10,458 nt of DNA from JBBQKG01 sp038326655 (GTDB lineage: Bacteria; Actinomycetota; Thermoleophilia; Solirubrobacterales; JBBDJG01), in NCBI GenBank assembly GCA_038326655.1, contig JBBQKG010000041.1, positions 1 through 10,458 of the forward strand, given 5' to 3'. Of this stretch, positions 1-7,715 are shown piece by piece. The first letter of the stretch is position 1. Every line of letters starts with the position of its first letter. Below the pieces are notes generated by a model, which was not told the origin of the DNA, ran no database searches, and saw nothing but the letters and a program-made list of their open reading frames with translations. Made by a program: the position numbers and the translations under genes.

Positions 1-2323
1 CCCCCTTCCGCCCGTGGGGGGGGGCGCCACCGCCCCCCCGCGGGCGGCCTACCTGTGCGAGGTGCCGGGCACCACCGGACTTCAGCGCTCGCTCGGCCGT
101 CTCGCTGCGGGCGAGCGCCGCCTCGACCGCGTCGACCGCATGCTCGGGAGTCGTCCTGAGACGGCTCGCGATGCGGCCGAGCGCGGCGTCATGCGCCCGC
201 ATCAGCCTGATCGCCTCCGGACCCGTGATCGCCTCGATCCGCCGCACGTTCGCGGCGCTCGAGCTCTCGCTCGTGAGCTTGAAGATCCCGACCTCGGTCG
301 TGGTCGAGACATGGGTGCCGCCGCAAAGCTCGCGGGACACGTCCTCCACCTCGATCACGCGGACCTCGTCACCGTACTTCTCGCCGAAGAGGGCCATCGC
401 GCCCATCTCCTCGGCGTACTTGCGGGTCGTTTGCAGCGCCCGCACCGGATGCCGCTCGGCGATCCACTCGTTCACCTGGTCCTCGACGTCGCGCAGCTCC
501 TCCGGGGAGAGCCCCTTGCCGTGGGTGAAGTCGAAGCGCAGCTTGTCGGGGCGCACCGCCGAGCCGGCCTGCCTCACGTGGGTGCCGAGGCGCTGCCGCA
601 GCGCGGCGTGTAGAAGGTGAGTCGCGGTGTGGTTGCAGGCCGTCGCGTGGCGAAGGCGGCGGTCGACCGCCAGGCGCGCCCGCTCCCCCTCCTTCAACTC
701 TCCCTGCTCGACCGTGACCGCGACCGCCTGGTCGTCCCCGAGCCGGTAGACGTCCTCGACCCGCCCGCGCCCGGAGTCGGTCTCGACCGTGCCGGTGTCG
801 GCCACCTGACCGCCGCCCTCGGGATAGAAGGGGCTCTCCGGGAACTTCGCCAGAACAACTCCATCGCGGCGCTGCAGCGCCGCGATGCTCGTGTTCACTT
901 CGGTTGCCTCGTAGCCCACGAATCTCGAAGGGAAGTCCGCGCTGCGGGCGAAGGCCAGCACCTGCTCGTGCTCTCCGTCGCTCCCGTGTGCGCGCGCGGC
1001 GCCGGTGCGCGCGCGTTCGCGCTGCTCGTCCATCAGCTCATGGAATCCCTCGTCGTCGACCGCGAGTCCCTCCTCGTGGAGCAGCTCCTTCGTGAGGTCG
1101 TACGGAAACCCGTAGGTGTCGTGCAGCTTGAAGGCGTCCGCGGCCGAGACCCACGACGTGCCCTCGGCCCTGGCCCGATCGACCACCTCGGCGAGCAGGC
1201 GCGTGCCCTGCTCCAGCGTCCGGCCGAAGCTCTCCTCCTCGGAGGCGAGCCACTCGTGGATCAGCTCGCGCTCGCGCCGCAGCCCCGGATAGGCGATCCC
1301 CATCGTGTCGATCACGGTGTCCGCGAAGCGACCCAGGAACGGCGACTCCAGCCCGATCGAGCGACCCTGCTGGATCGCGCGCCGCATGATCCGCCGCAGG
1401 ATGTAGCCGCGGTCCTCGTTCGAGGGCACGACGCCGTCCGAGATCAGAAAAGTCATCGCGCGCCCGTGGTCGGCCAGCACGCGCAGCGCGCGCGTCGCCT
1501 GCGCGCTGGACCCATACGCGCGGCCCGACAGCTCCTCGCCCAGCGCCACGAGCGGACGGAACTGGTCGTTTTCGAACACCGAGGGAGCGCCCTGGAGGAT
1601 CGCCGCGAGGCGGTCGAGGCCGAGCCCCGTGTCGATGTTCCGCTTCGGGAGCGGCTCCATCGAGCCGTCTTCCTTCAGGAGGAACTGCATGAAGACCAGG
1701 TTCCAGAACTCGAGGAAGCGCTCGTTGTCGCCGCCCGGAAGGTCCTCGGCGGTCCCGAACTCGAGGCCCCGGTCGAAGTAGAGCTCCGAGCAGGGGCCGC
1801 ACGGGCCGACCGGTCCCAGCTGCCAGAAGTTCTCCGAGCGCGGGAGCCTGACGATCCGCTGGTCCGGCACGCCGGCTGCGCGCCAGCAGGCGATCGCCTC
1901 CTCGTCGGCCCCGACGCCGAGCTCGTCGTCACCCTCGAACACGGTGATCCAGATCCGCTCCGGGTCGAGCCCGAAGCCCTGGGTCGACAGCTCCCACGCC
2001 ATCTGGACCGCGCCCTCCTTGAAGTAGTCGCCGAACGAGAAGTTGCCGAGCATCTCGAAGAAGGTGAGGTGGCGCGTGGTGAGGCCGACCTCGTCGATGT
2101 CCGTCGTCCGGAAGCACTTCTGGCAGGACGTGAGGCGCGGGTGAGGCGGCGGGTCCTGGCCCACGAAGTAGGGCCGGAACGGCTGCATGCCCGCGGTCGT
2201 CAGCAGCACCGACGGGTCGTACACGGAGGGCACCAGCGACGCCGAGGGCATGCGCCTGTGCCCACGCTCCTCGAAGAAGGACAGGAACGTGCTGCGGATC
2301 TCGGCGGAGCTGCGAGGCGGCAT
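1..2323 (-). CDS. alaS: Alanine--tRNA ligase (AlaRS), 3' end cut by window edge
   Basis: Class IIc synthetase that charges tRNA-Ala and clears mischarged Ser/Gly-tRNA-Ala in the cytoplasm. I translated the frame from ATG at 2323 to the left edge, 774 codons without a stop. The N-terminal catalytic core is clear: LLTTAGMQPFRPYF (about 40-53), TRHLTFFEMLGNFSFGDYFK (about 83-102) and the motif 3 segment TGLGLDRLAAILQG (about residue 230). The editing domain has both zinc-site halves, HTATH (H565, H569) and CGGTH (C667, H671), at nearly the E. coli positions. A helical linker follows. E. coli AlaRS is 876 residues, so about 100 residues (the C-Ala/DHHA1 domain) lie outside the window. The last ~17 codons are Gly/Pro-rich and fall in a perfect GC hairpin, so they may not be true sequence. 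It starts 10 bases after mnmA stops, with no clear ribosome-binding site, which suggests an operon. Confidence 0.96.
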   Translation of the reverse strand, partial: MPPRSSAEIRSTFLSFFEERGHRRMPSASLVPSVYDPSVLLTTAGMQPFRPYFVGQDPPPHPRLTSCQKCFRTTDIDEVGLTTRHLTFFEMLGNFSFGDYFKEGAVQMAWELSTQGFGLDPERIWITVFEGDDELGVGADEEAIACWRAAGVPDQRIVRLPRSENFWQLGPVGPCGPCSELYFDRGLEFGTAEDLPGGDNERFLEFWNLVFMQFLLKEDGSMEPLPKRNIDTGLGLDRLAAILQGAPSVFENDQFRPLVALGEELSGRAYGSSAQATRALRVLADHGRAMTFLISDGVVPSNEDRGYILRRIMRRAIQQGRSIGLESPFLGRFADTVIDTMGIAYPGLRRERELIHEWLASEEESFGRTLEQGTRLLAEVVDRARAEGTSWVSAADAFKLHDTYGFPYDLTKELLHEEGLAVDDEGFHELMDEQRERARTGAARAHGSDGEHEQVLAFARSADFPSRFVGYEATEVNTSIAALQRRDGVVLAKFPESPFYPEGGGQVADTGTVETDSGRGRVEDVYRLGDDQAVAVTVEQGELKEGERARLAVDRRLRHATACNHTATHLLHAALRQRLGTHVRQAGSAVRPDKLRFDFTHGKGLSPEELRDVEDQVNEWIAERHPVRALQTTRKYAEEMGAMALFGEKYGDEVRVIEVEDVSRELCGGTHVSTTTEVGIFKLTSESSSAANVRRIEAITGPEAIRLMRAHDAALGRIASRLRTTPEHAVDAVEAALARSETAERALKSGGARHLAQVGRPRGGGGAPPHGRKG
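8..47. repeat. Strong GC inverted repeat (hairpin) at the left edge
   Basis: Bases 8-22 pair with 33-47 as a 15-bp stem with one T-G wobble (15/40) and a 10-base loop. It includes a run of nine G (16-24) facing seven C (33-39). It lies in the alaS reading frame, just after a normal helical linker (through about residue 757). There is no T-tract, so it does not look like an intrinsic terminator, and alaS is not finished here. A fold-back or consensus artefact at the end of a contig is the likeliest reading; a real structured insert in the AlaRS linker is the alternative. Confidence 0.7.
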
Positions 2324-2333
2324 GCCGGAGATT

Positions 2334-3770
2334 TTAGGAAGCGGCGGCGATCGTGCCGTGGCCAACCACGCGGTCGCCCTCCATCAGGCACGCGGTCTGG
2401 CCCGGAGCGACGCCGTGGACGTCGTCGGCGAGCTCGACCACGAGGCCCTCGCGCCGGCCCGCGCCTGCTGCGACGCGGCACGCGACCGCCGGCGAGCGGT
2501 AGCGAAGCTTCACGCGGTCGACGCGATCGCCGTCGCGGTAGAGCGTCGCCGCCGACAGCGCCACGCGGCGGGTCGCCAGCGCCGCCCGCGGTCCCGCCAC
2601 GACCCGGTTGCGCTGCGCGTCGGTGGCGAGCACGTAGAGCGGCCGGCCCGCCGCGACGCCGAGCCCCCTGCGCTGACCGACCGTGAAGTGTTGATGGCCC
2701 CGGTGGTTGCCGATCACCCGCCCCGCCGTGTCCACGACCTCGCCGGCGTGCTCGTCGAACCCGCCGTGGCGGCCGAGGAAGCGCTCGCGCGTCGTGCCCG
2801 CGAGGAAGCAGAGGTCCTGGCTCTCGCGCTTGTCGGCGACCGCCAGACCGCCCTCGCGCGCGAGCGCGCGAACCTCGGGCTTCGTCAGCTCCCCGAGCGG
2901 AAAGCGGACGCGGTCGAGCTGCTCCGGGTCGAGGCCGGCAAGCATGTAGGTCTGGTCCTTCGCAGCATCCGCCGCGCGGGCCAGCAGGGGCCCGTAATCG
3001 TCGCGGTCGATCGTCGCGTAGTGACCCGTGACGAGCGTCCGCGCACCGACCCGGTCCGCGAGCGCGAGCATCGCATCGAACCGCACGAGACCGTTACAGC
3101 GCACGCACGGATTCGGCGTGCGCCCGCGCGCGTGCTCGGCCACGAAGTCGGCGACCACCGCGGCCCTGAAGCTTTCCTGCAGGTCGAGCGTGAGATGGGG
3201 GAAGCCCATCGAGTGCGCGAGCGCCCGCGCCCCGATCACGGCTTCGGGAGAGCAACAGCTGCGCGTGCCGTCGATGCCCTGGTCGGCCCAGAGCTTGAGC
3301 GTCACCGCGACCACCTCGCCGCCTCCCCGGCGCGAGATCAGCGCGGCGGCCGCACTGTCCACGCCACCGCTCATCGCGACCAGCGCGCGGCCCGCGGCCG
3401 GCGCGACGCGCACGGCCGCGTCCGCCCAGGCCTTCGAGAGCGCACGGTGGAGCGCATCCGCCGCGAGGTCGGCGGCGTGGCGCTTTCCGGGCGAGAGCCC
3501 ACCGAGCTCGGCGATGATGTCGTCGGGCCGGATCCGGGCCGCGTCGAGCAGCGACTGCCCGTCCGCGAGCAGCGCGCAGGCGCTGGCGGCGGCGAGCGTC
3601 GCGCCGCAGCCGTCGGCGTCGAAGCTGATCCCGGCAACGCGCGCCTCGCGCGCGCACAGCGAGATGCGCACGAGATCCCCGCAGACGTGGCCGCCGGCGC
3701 TGCCGACGAACGCGCCTGCGGACACGGGCCCGCGCGCGTGCGGCTCTCGCAGGTGCTGCTCCAGGCTCAT
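2334..3770 (-). CDS. mnmA: IscU/NifU-N-like domain fused to tRNA-U34 2-thiouridylase MnmA
   Basis: A 478-residue fusion. Residues 1-~112 resemble the IscU/NifU-N Fe-S scaffold: HLREPHARGP at the start, VCGD (C30, D32), DADGCGATLAAASA (C55) and GKRHAADLAADAL, where the usual third ligand HC is H98-A99. Residues ~128-478 are MnmA, which adenylates and thiolates U34 of tRNA-Glu, -Gln and -Lys. Visible are the PP-loop SGGVDS (134-139), GRTPNPCVRCN (C222, C225), TGHYA (248-252), KRESQDLCF (C321), HFTVGQRRGLG (361-371) and a C-terminal beta domain. Plain MnmA is about 350-370 residues, so the extra length is the N-terminal domain. The ATG at 3770 is chosen because the scaffold-like homology begins almost at once; no Shine-Dalgarno is evident. 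It lies 27 bases after the thioredoxin-like gene and 10 bases before alaS. Cys222 and Cys225 with Cys321 match the cluster or catalytic positions of E. coli MnmA (Asp99, Cys102, Cys199). Confidence 0.95.
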   Translation of the reverse strand: MSLEQHLREPHARGPVSAGAFVGSAGGHVCGDLVRISLCAREARVAGISFDADGCGATLAAASACALLADGQSLLDAARIRPDDIIAELGGLSPGKRHAADLAADALHRALSKAWADAAVRVAPAAGRALVAMSGGVDSAAAALISRRGGGEVVAVTLKLWADQGIDGTRSCCSPEAVIGARALAHSMGFPHLTLDLQESFRAAVVADFVAEHARGRTPNPCVRCNGLVRFDAMLALADRVGARTLVTGHYATIDRDDYGPLLARAADAAKDQTYMLAGLDPEQLDRVRFPLGELTKPEVRALAREGGLAVADKRESQDLCFLAGTTRERFLGRHGGFDEHAGEVVDTAGRVIGNHRGHQHFTVGQRRGLGVAAGRPLYVLATDAQRNRVVAGPRAALATRRVALSAATLYRDGDRVDRVKLRYRSPAVACRVAAGAGRREGLVVELADDVHGVAPGQTACLMEGDRVVGHGTIAAAS

Positions 3771-3797
3771 GCGGCCAGTGTAGGCCGCGCGGGAGAG

Positions 3798-4430
3798 CTA
3801 GCGGCGCAGCGCGTTCAGCACGTACTGGCGCAGCGTCTCGTAGTCGAGGTAGCCGGTGACCACCTCGGCCTGGCCCTGCCGGTTCACGATCACGACCGAT
3901 GGCGTCGTCGAGACGCTCGCGGCCGCGGTGATCCGCGTGTAGCGGGCCAGGTGACGCACGCTGTCCGAGAAGACGGCCAGCCGCTTGCCGCGCGAAAGCC
4001 GGTCCACTGAGGACTTGACGCTGCGGTCGTCGACCGCATGCCGGTTCCAGAAGAGGATCGCGACCACCTTGTGAGCGTCGAGCGCATGCTTGATGCGCAC
4101 CGGCAGGCCCGGTCCGGCCGGTCCCGCCTGAGAGCGGTTCGCCGGCGTGACCTGGTCCTGGCCCCGCTTCGGCTCACTCGCCTGGGCGGAGGGTCCGGCC
4201 TTTGCGGTCGGTGACTCGGCCGCCTGCGGCGTCTGCACCGGCGCGGGCGTCGACGATGGCGTCGAGGCCGGCTTGTGCGTCGTGAAGAACAGGCCCGCGG
4301 CGAGCACGACGCCGATGATCGCGTAGAGCGCCGGCCGTGGGAGAGCGGTGATGCTGCTCACGAGATCAAAAGGCCCCAGCTTGCCGCTGCCGCCCCCTGG
4401 TTGAACCTGCCGAAGCAGGTGGGTGTCCAC
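3798..4430 (-). CDS. Membrane-anchored thioredoxin-like protein lacking CxxC
   Basis: A 210-residue protein of unknown function. It shows a short N-terminus, one hydrophobic helix (about 33-50, ALYAIIGVVLAAGLFF), a Pro/Ala/Ser/Thr-rich linker (about 52-109) and a C-terminal alpha/beta domain (110-210). That domain reads like a thioredoxin fold: VVAILFWN where the active site normally follows, then TTPSVVIVN (175-183) at the cis-Pro strand and a final helix. The active-site stretch is FWNRHAVDD, and the protein has no cysteine, so thiol-disulfide exchange is excluded. The GTG at 4430 is the first usable start after an in-frame TGA. A second GTG at residue 24 would give a shorter N-terminus. 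Topology is probably N-in, with the domain outside the membrane. It heads the mnmA-alaS group with a 27-base gap, so it may be co-transcribed. The fold is assigned by pattern only. Confidence 0.8.
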   Translation of the reverse strand: MDTHLLRQVQPGGGSGKLGPFDLVSSITALPRPALYAIIGVVLAAGLFFTTHKPASTPSSTPAPVQTPQAAESPTAKAGPSAQASEPKRGQDQVTPANRSQAGPAGPGLPVRIKHALDAHKVVAILFWNRHAVDDRSVKSSVDRLSRGKRLAVFSDSVRHLARYTRITAAASVSTTPSVVIVNRQGQAEVVTGYLDYETLRQYVLNALRR

Positions 4431-4599
4431 AGGACCCGCCGGTTGGCCGACGCGCCCGATTCGGACTCCCTTCCCAATTGTGTTGGCTCAAACACTGAGC
4501 GACTGGCGTACAAGCTCGGGCCTCCTCCAAGTTAGCAGCCTCGGCTCAAGCATCGGCAACCCCCGTGGAAACATTAGGAGGCGATCGATTTCGTGCGGC
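4431..4599. other. 169-base gap between aspS and the mnmA group
   Basis: The longest gap inside the minus-strand gene run. It is less GC-rich than its flanks and so is the natural place for a promoter of the thioredoxin-like/mnmA/alaS group. I looked on the minus strand for a -35/-10 pair and found only weak candidates (a TTGCCG near 4557 with no convincing -10). A small hairpin with a 5-bp stem lies at 4480-4495. I see no rho-independent terminator after aspS, no T-box and no small gene. Confidence 0.5.
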
Positions 4600-6390
4600 T
4601 CAGGCGCCCGGCAAGTCGACTCTGATGCCGAGCTCGCGCAGCTGCTTGGCATCGATCGGCGCGGGCGCGCCGGTCATCAGATCGGCTCCCGAGGCGGTCT
4701 TCGGGAACGCGATCACCTCCCGGATCGACTCGCGGCGAGCGAGCTGCGCGACGATGCGGTCGAGCCCGAACGCGATGCCGCCATGGGGCGGCGCGCCGCT
4801 GCGCAGCGCCTCGATCAGGAACCCGAACTTCTCGTCCGCGTGCTCGCGAGCGATGCCGACCGTCTCGAGCACCGCGTATTGCATGTCGGGACGGTTGATG
4901 CGGATGCTCCCGCCGCCGATCTCGCTGCCGTTGACGACGATGTCGTAGGCACGCGCCCGCGCCGAGGCGGGATCCCTCTTCAGCGCCTCGAGCGAGTCCT
5001 CGCTGGGAGCCACGAACGGATGGTGAAGCGGATCCCAGCGACCTTCGTCGTCGTTCCACTCGACCAGCGGGAAGTCGGTGATCCAGACCGGCTGCCAGTG
5101 CTCGGCGGCGGCGAGGCCGAAGCGGCCGGCGAGCTCGAGCCGCAGCGCGCCGAGCGTCTGCGCCGCGACTCCGGCGTCGTCGGCGACGAGCAGCAGCAGA
5201 TCGCCGGGCGAGCCTTCGAGCGCCTCCGTCAGGGCGCGCAGCTCACCGGCCGACAGGAACTTCGCCACGGGCGAGCGCCAGCTGGGATGATCGCCTTCCT
5301 CGACGTAGGCCCAGACGAGCCCACCCGCCCCCTGGCCCTGAGCGAACTGGATCAGGCCGTCGAGCTCGGCGCGCGAGAGCTCGCGGGGCCCGGCGTTCAA
5401 CCCGCGCACCACGCCGCCGCCGTCGAGCACGCCGCGGAAGACCTTGAACTCGGTCTGCCGCAGGGCATCGCCGAGGTCGCAAATCTCGAGGCCGAAGCGC
5501 AGGTCGGGCCGGTCGGTGCCGAAGCGAGTGATCGCCTCGTCATAGGTGAGGCGCGGGAATGGCGGCCCGAGCTCGACGCCACCCGTCCGGTAGGCGGCAT
5601 CGAGCACGCGCTCGCTGGCCGCGATCACGTCCTCCTCGGTGACGAACGCAAGCTCCATGTCGAGCTGCGTGAACTCCGGCTGGCGGTCGGCGCGCAGGTC
5701 CTCGTCGCGAAAGCACCGCGCGATCTGGAAGTAACGCTCGTAGCCGCCGATCATCAGGAGCTGCTTGAAGAGTTGCGGCGACTGCGGGAGCGCGTAGAAG
5801 CTGCCGCGCTGCAGCCGGCTCGGGACCACGAAGTCGCGCGCGCCCTCCGGCGTCGAGCGGGTCAGCACCGGCGTCTCGATCTCGAGGAAGCCCGCGGCGC
5901 TCAGCGACTCGCGGATCTCGAGGTTGACCTCGTGGCGCAGCTCGAGGTGGCGCTGCATCGGCTCGCGGCGAAGGTCGAGGTATCGGTAGCGAAGCCGCAG
6001 CGCCTCGTCGACGTCACTCTCCTCCTCGAGCGGGAACGGCGGCGTCTCTGCCTCTCCCAGCACCTGCACCTCGGTCACCCGGACCTCGACCTCACCGGTC
6101 GGAAGATCCCGGTTGACCGTCTCGCTGGAGCGACGGACCACCTCTCCCGCCGCCGAGATCACCCACTCGGAGCGGAGCACGTGCGAGCGCGCGTGGGCTT
6201 CGGGCGCCTCCTGCGGATTGAAGACCACCTGGAGGACCCCCGTGCGATCGCGCAGGTCCACGAACACGAGGCCGCCGTGGTCGCGGCGCCGGTGGACCCA
6301 GCCGGCGACCCGCACGCGCTCGCCGACTCGGTTGCCGAGCACCTGGCCGCACCAGGCGTCGCGGTAGATGTTCGGTGCCGGCGCGTCCAT
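4600..6390 (-). CDS. aspS: Aspartate--tRNA ligase, probably non-discriminating (Asp/Asn)
   Basis: Complete bacterial-type AspRS of 596 residues (E. coli 590), class IIb. Order: OB-fold anticodon domain (about 1-110, VAGWVHRRRDHGG at 28-40), catalytic core with motif 2 (RYFQIARCFRDEDLRADRQP, 219-238), the bacterial GAD insertion (about 290-420), LVEWNDDEGRWDPLHHPF (442-459) and motif 3 (GIAFGLDRIVAQL, 538-550). His38 in RRRDHGG corresponds to the His found in non-discriminating enzymes (P. aeruginosa His31); enzymes specific for tRNA-Asp normally have Leu there. It is therefore expected to form Asp-tRNA-Asn as well, for repair by GatCAB. The ATG at 6390 lies 3 bases after the hisS stop, with GGGTGG a few bases upstream inside hisS, so translation is probably coupled to hisS. 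Confidence 0.97.
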   Translation of the reverse strand: MDAPAPNIYRDAWCGQVLGNRVGERVRVAGWVHRRRDHGGLVFVDLRDRTGVLQVVFNPQEAPEAHARSHVLRSEWVISAAGEVVRRSSETVNRDLPTGEVEVRVTEVQVLGEAETPPFPLEEESDVDEALRLRYRYLDLRREPMQRHLELRHEVNLEIRESLSAAGFLEIETPVLTRSTPEGARDFVVPSRLQRGSFYALPQSPQLFKQLLMIGGYERYFQIARCFRDEDLRADRQPEFTQLDMELAFVTEEDVIAASERVLDAAYRTGGVELGPPFPRLTYDEAITRFGTDRPDLRFGLEICDLGDALRQTEFKVFRGVLDGGGVVRGLNAGPRELSRAELDGLIQFAQGQGAGGLVWAYVEEGDHPSWRSPVAKFLSAGELRALTEALEGSPGDLLLLVADDAGVAAQTLGALRLELAGRFGLAAAEHWQPVWITDFPLVEWNDDEGRWDPLHHPFVAPSEDSLEALKRDPASARARAYDIVVNGSEIGGGSIRINRPDMQYAVLETVGIAREHADEKFGFLIEALRSGAPPHGGIAFGLDRIVAQLARRESIREVIAFPKTASGADLMTGAPAPIDAKQLRELGIRVDLPGA

Positions 6391-6393
6391 CGG

Positions 6394-7689
6394 TCAGGCC
6401 ACCCGCGTGCGGCGGGCCCGGTCGACGAGCTCGCGGCGAAGCGCCGAGAGCGGGACCTCTTCCTGGCTGTGAGCGGACATGTCGCGCACCACCGCGGCCT
6501 CGCGCGTCCACTCGTCCGGCCCCACGATCACGACCCACGGAGCGCCGCTGCGGGCAGCGTGTCTCATCTGCGCCTTGAGGCTGCGATCGCCGACCTCCAT
6601 CGTGGCGCTCAGTCCTTCCTCGCGAAGCTCGGACACCGCTCGGAACACGCGCTCGCGCGCGGCCGGCTCGGTCACGGCGAACACGAACCGCGGGCCGCCC
6701 GCAGCCGGCTGGCGCTCCTCCGCGCCCGCGCCGTCCGTCAGGCGCATCGCCTCCGCGACGCGCTCGAGGCCGGTGGCCCACCCGACACCGGGCGTCGGAT
6801 CGCCGCCGATCTGCTCGATCAGGCGGTCGTAGCGCCCGCCGCCGCCGAGCCCGCTCTGCGCGCCTAGCGCGTCGAACCGGAACTCGAACACCGTGCGCGT
6901 GTAGTAGTCGAGGCCCCGCACGAGCCGCGGGTCGAGCATGTAGTTGATGCCGGCGCCGTCGAGCAGCCGCAGCACCTGGTCGAAGTGCTGGCAGTCCTCG
7001 TCCGAGAGCCGGTCGAGCAGCTTCGGCGCCTTGCCGGTGACCGCGCGGGCCTCGGGCGCATCCCAGTCGAAAGCGCGCAGCGGGTTCAGCTCGATCCGCT
7101 GCCGTTGCTCTGCGTCGAAGACGTCGCTGCGAAGCAGGTAGTCGCGCAGCTCGCGCGTGTACTCCGCACGGGCCTCCGGCGTGCCGATGCTGGTCAGGTG
7201 CAGCCGCACGCCGGTCAGGCCGAGGCGGGCATACATGTGCCCGAGCAGGTCGATCAGCTCCGCATCGAGCGCCGGGTCGTCGGAGCCGATCGCCTCCAAT
7301 CCGACCTGGCTGTGCTGGCGGTAGCGCCCCGCCTGCGGCGCCTCGTAGCGGAACATCGGACCCTGGTACCAGAGCTTCACCGGCTGCGGCAGCTTGTGCA
7401 TGCCGTGCTCCACATATGCACGGCAGACCGGCGCGGTGCCCTCCGGCCGAAGCGTCAGCGAGCGTCCGGAGCGATCCTCGAACGTGTACATCTCCTTGGT
7501 GACGATGTCCGTCGCCTCGCCCACGGTCCGCGCGAACAGCTCGGTGTCCTCGAAGACCGGCGTCTCGATCTGTCCGAAGCCGGCGCCTTCCCCGAGCTCT
7601 CGCGCAGCGCTCACGATCCGCGTCCGGACGGCCGCGTCCTCGGGCAGCAGGTCATAGGTCCCGCGGGGAACCTGGAAACGAGGAGGCAT
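6394..7689 (-). CDS. hisS: Histidine--tRNA ligase
   Basis: Complete 431-residue class IIa HisRS (family about 420-430). The N-terminus FQVPRGTYDLLP (5-16) is typical. Motif 1/ATP-site features include LTLRPEGTAPVCRAY (78-92), motif 2 PVKLWYQGPMFRYEAPQAGR (103-122) with RYRQHSQVGLEAIG after it, the histidine signatures LVRGLDYYTRTVFEF (256-270) and GLGGGGRYD (280-288), and motif 3 GVGWATGLER (301-310). An alpha/beta anticodon-binding domain spans about 333-425. The ATG at 7689 fits the family N-terminus. It starts 26 bases after the hydrolase gene and ends 3 bases before aspS. The hisS-aspS pair is a common arrangement in bacteria. Nothing in the catalytic motifs looks degenerate. Confidence 0.98.
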   Translation of the reverse strand: MPPRFQVPRGTYDLLPEDAAVRTRIVSAARELGEGAGFGQIETPVFEDTELFARTVGEATDIVTKEMYTFEDRSGRSLTLRPEGTAPVCRAYVEHGMHKLPQPVKLWYQGPMFRYEAPQAGRYRQHSQVGLEAIGSDDPALDAELIDLLGHMYARLGLTGVRLHLTSIGTPEARAEYTRELRDYLLRSDVFDAEQRQRIELNPLRAFDWDAPEARAVTGKAPKLLDRLSDEDCQHFDQVLRLLDGAGINYMLDPRLVRGLDYYTRTVFEFRFDALGAQSGLGGGGRYDRLIEQIGGDPTPGVGWATGLERVAEAMRLTDGAGAEERQPAAGGPRFVFAVTEPAARERVFRAVSELREEGLSATMEVGDRSLKAQMRHAARSGAPWVVIVGPDEWTREAAVVRDMSAHSQEEVPLSALRRELVDRARRTRVA

Positions 7690-7715
7690 CGGCTACCGGG
7701 TTTCGCCGGTCGCCG

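Noticed and set aside
1038..2117. Several minus-strand frames inside alaS
   Set aside because: They are out-of-frame readings of the alaS coding strand. The true frame continues without a stop to the window edge and carries all AlaRS motifs.
617..2686. Plus-strand 689-codon open frame over alaS
   Set aside because: It is codon-aligned with alaS on the opposite strand, so the absence of stops follows from the rarity of TTA, CTA and TCA codons in alaS. No motif and a low-complexity Arg-rich end.
2187..4010. Plus-strand 607-codon open frame over mnmA
   Set aside because: Antisense shadow of mnmA and its neighbours, with no recognisable fold or start signal.
4431..4599. T-box or other leader RNA before the mnmA-alaS group
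   Set aside because: I found no T-box sequence, no specifier stem and no terminator/antiterminator pair; the only hairpin has a 5-bp stem.
4423..6867. Plus-strand 814-codon open frame across aspS and hisS
   Set aside because: It is antisense to two certain genes, its translation is rich in Arg, His, Ala and Leu with no domain motif, and GC-rich codon use on the other strand creates such frames routinely.
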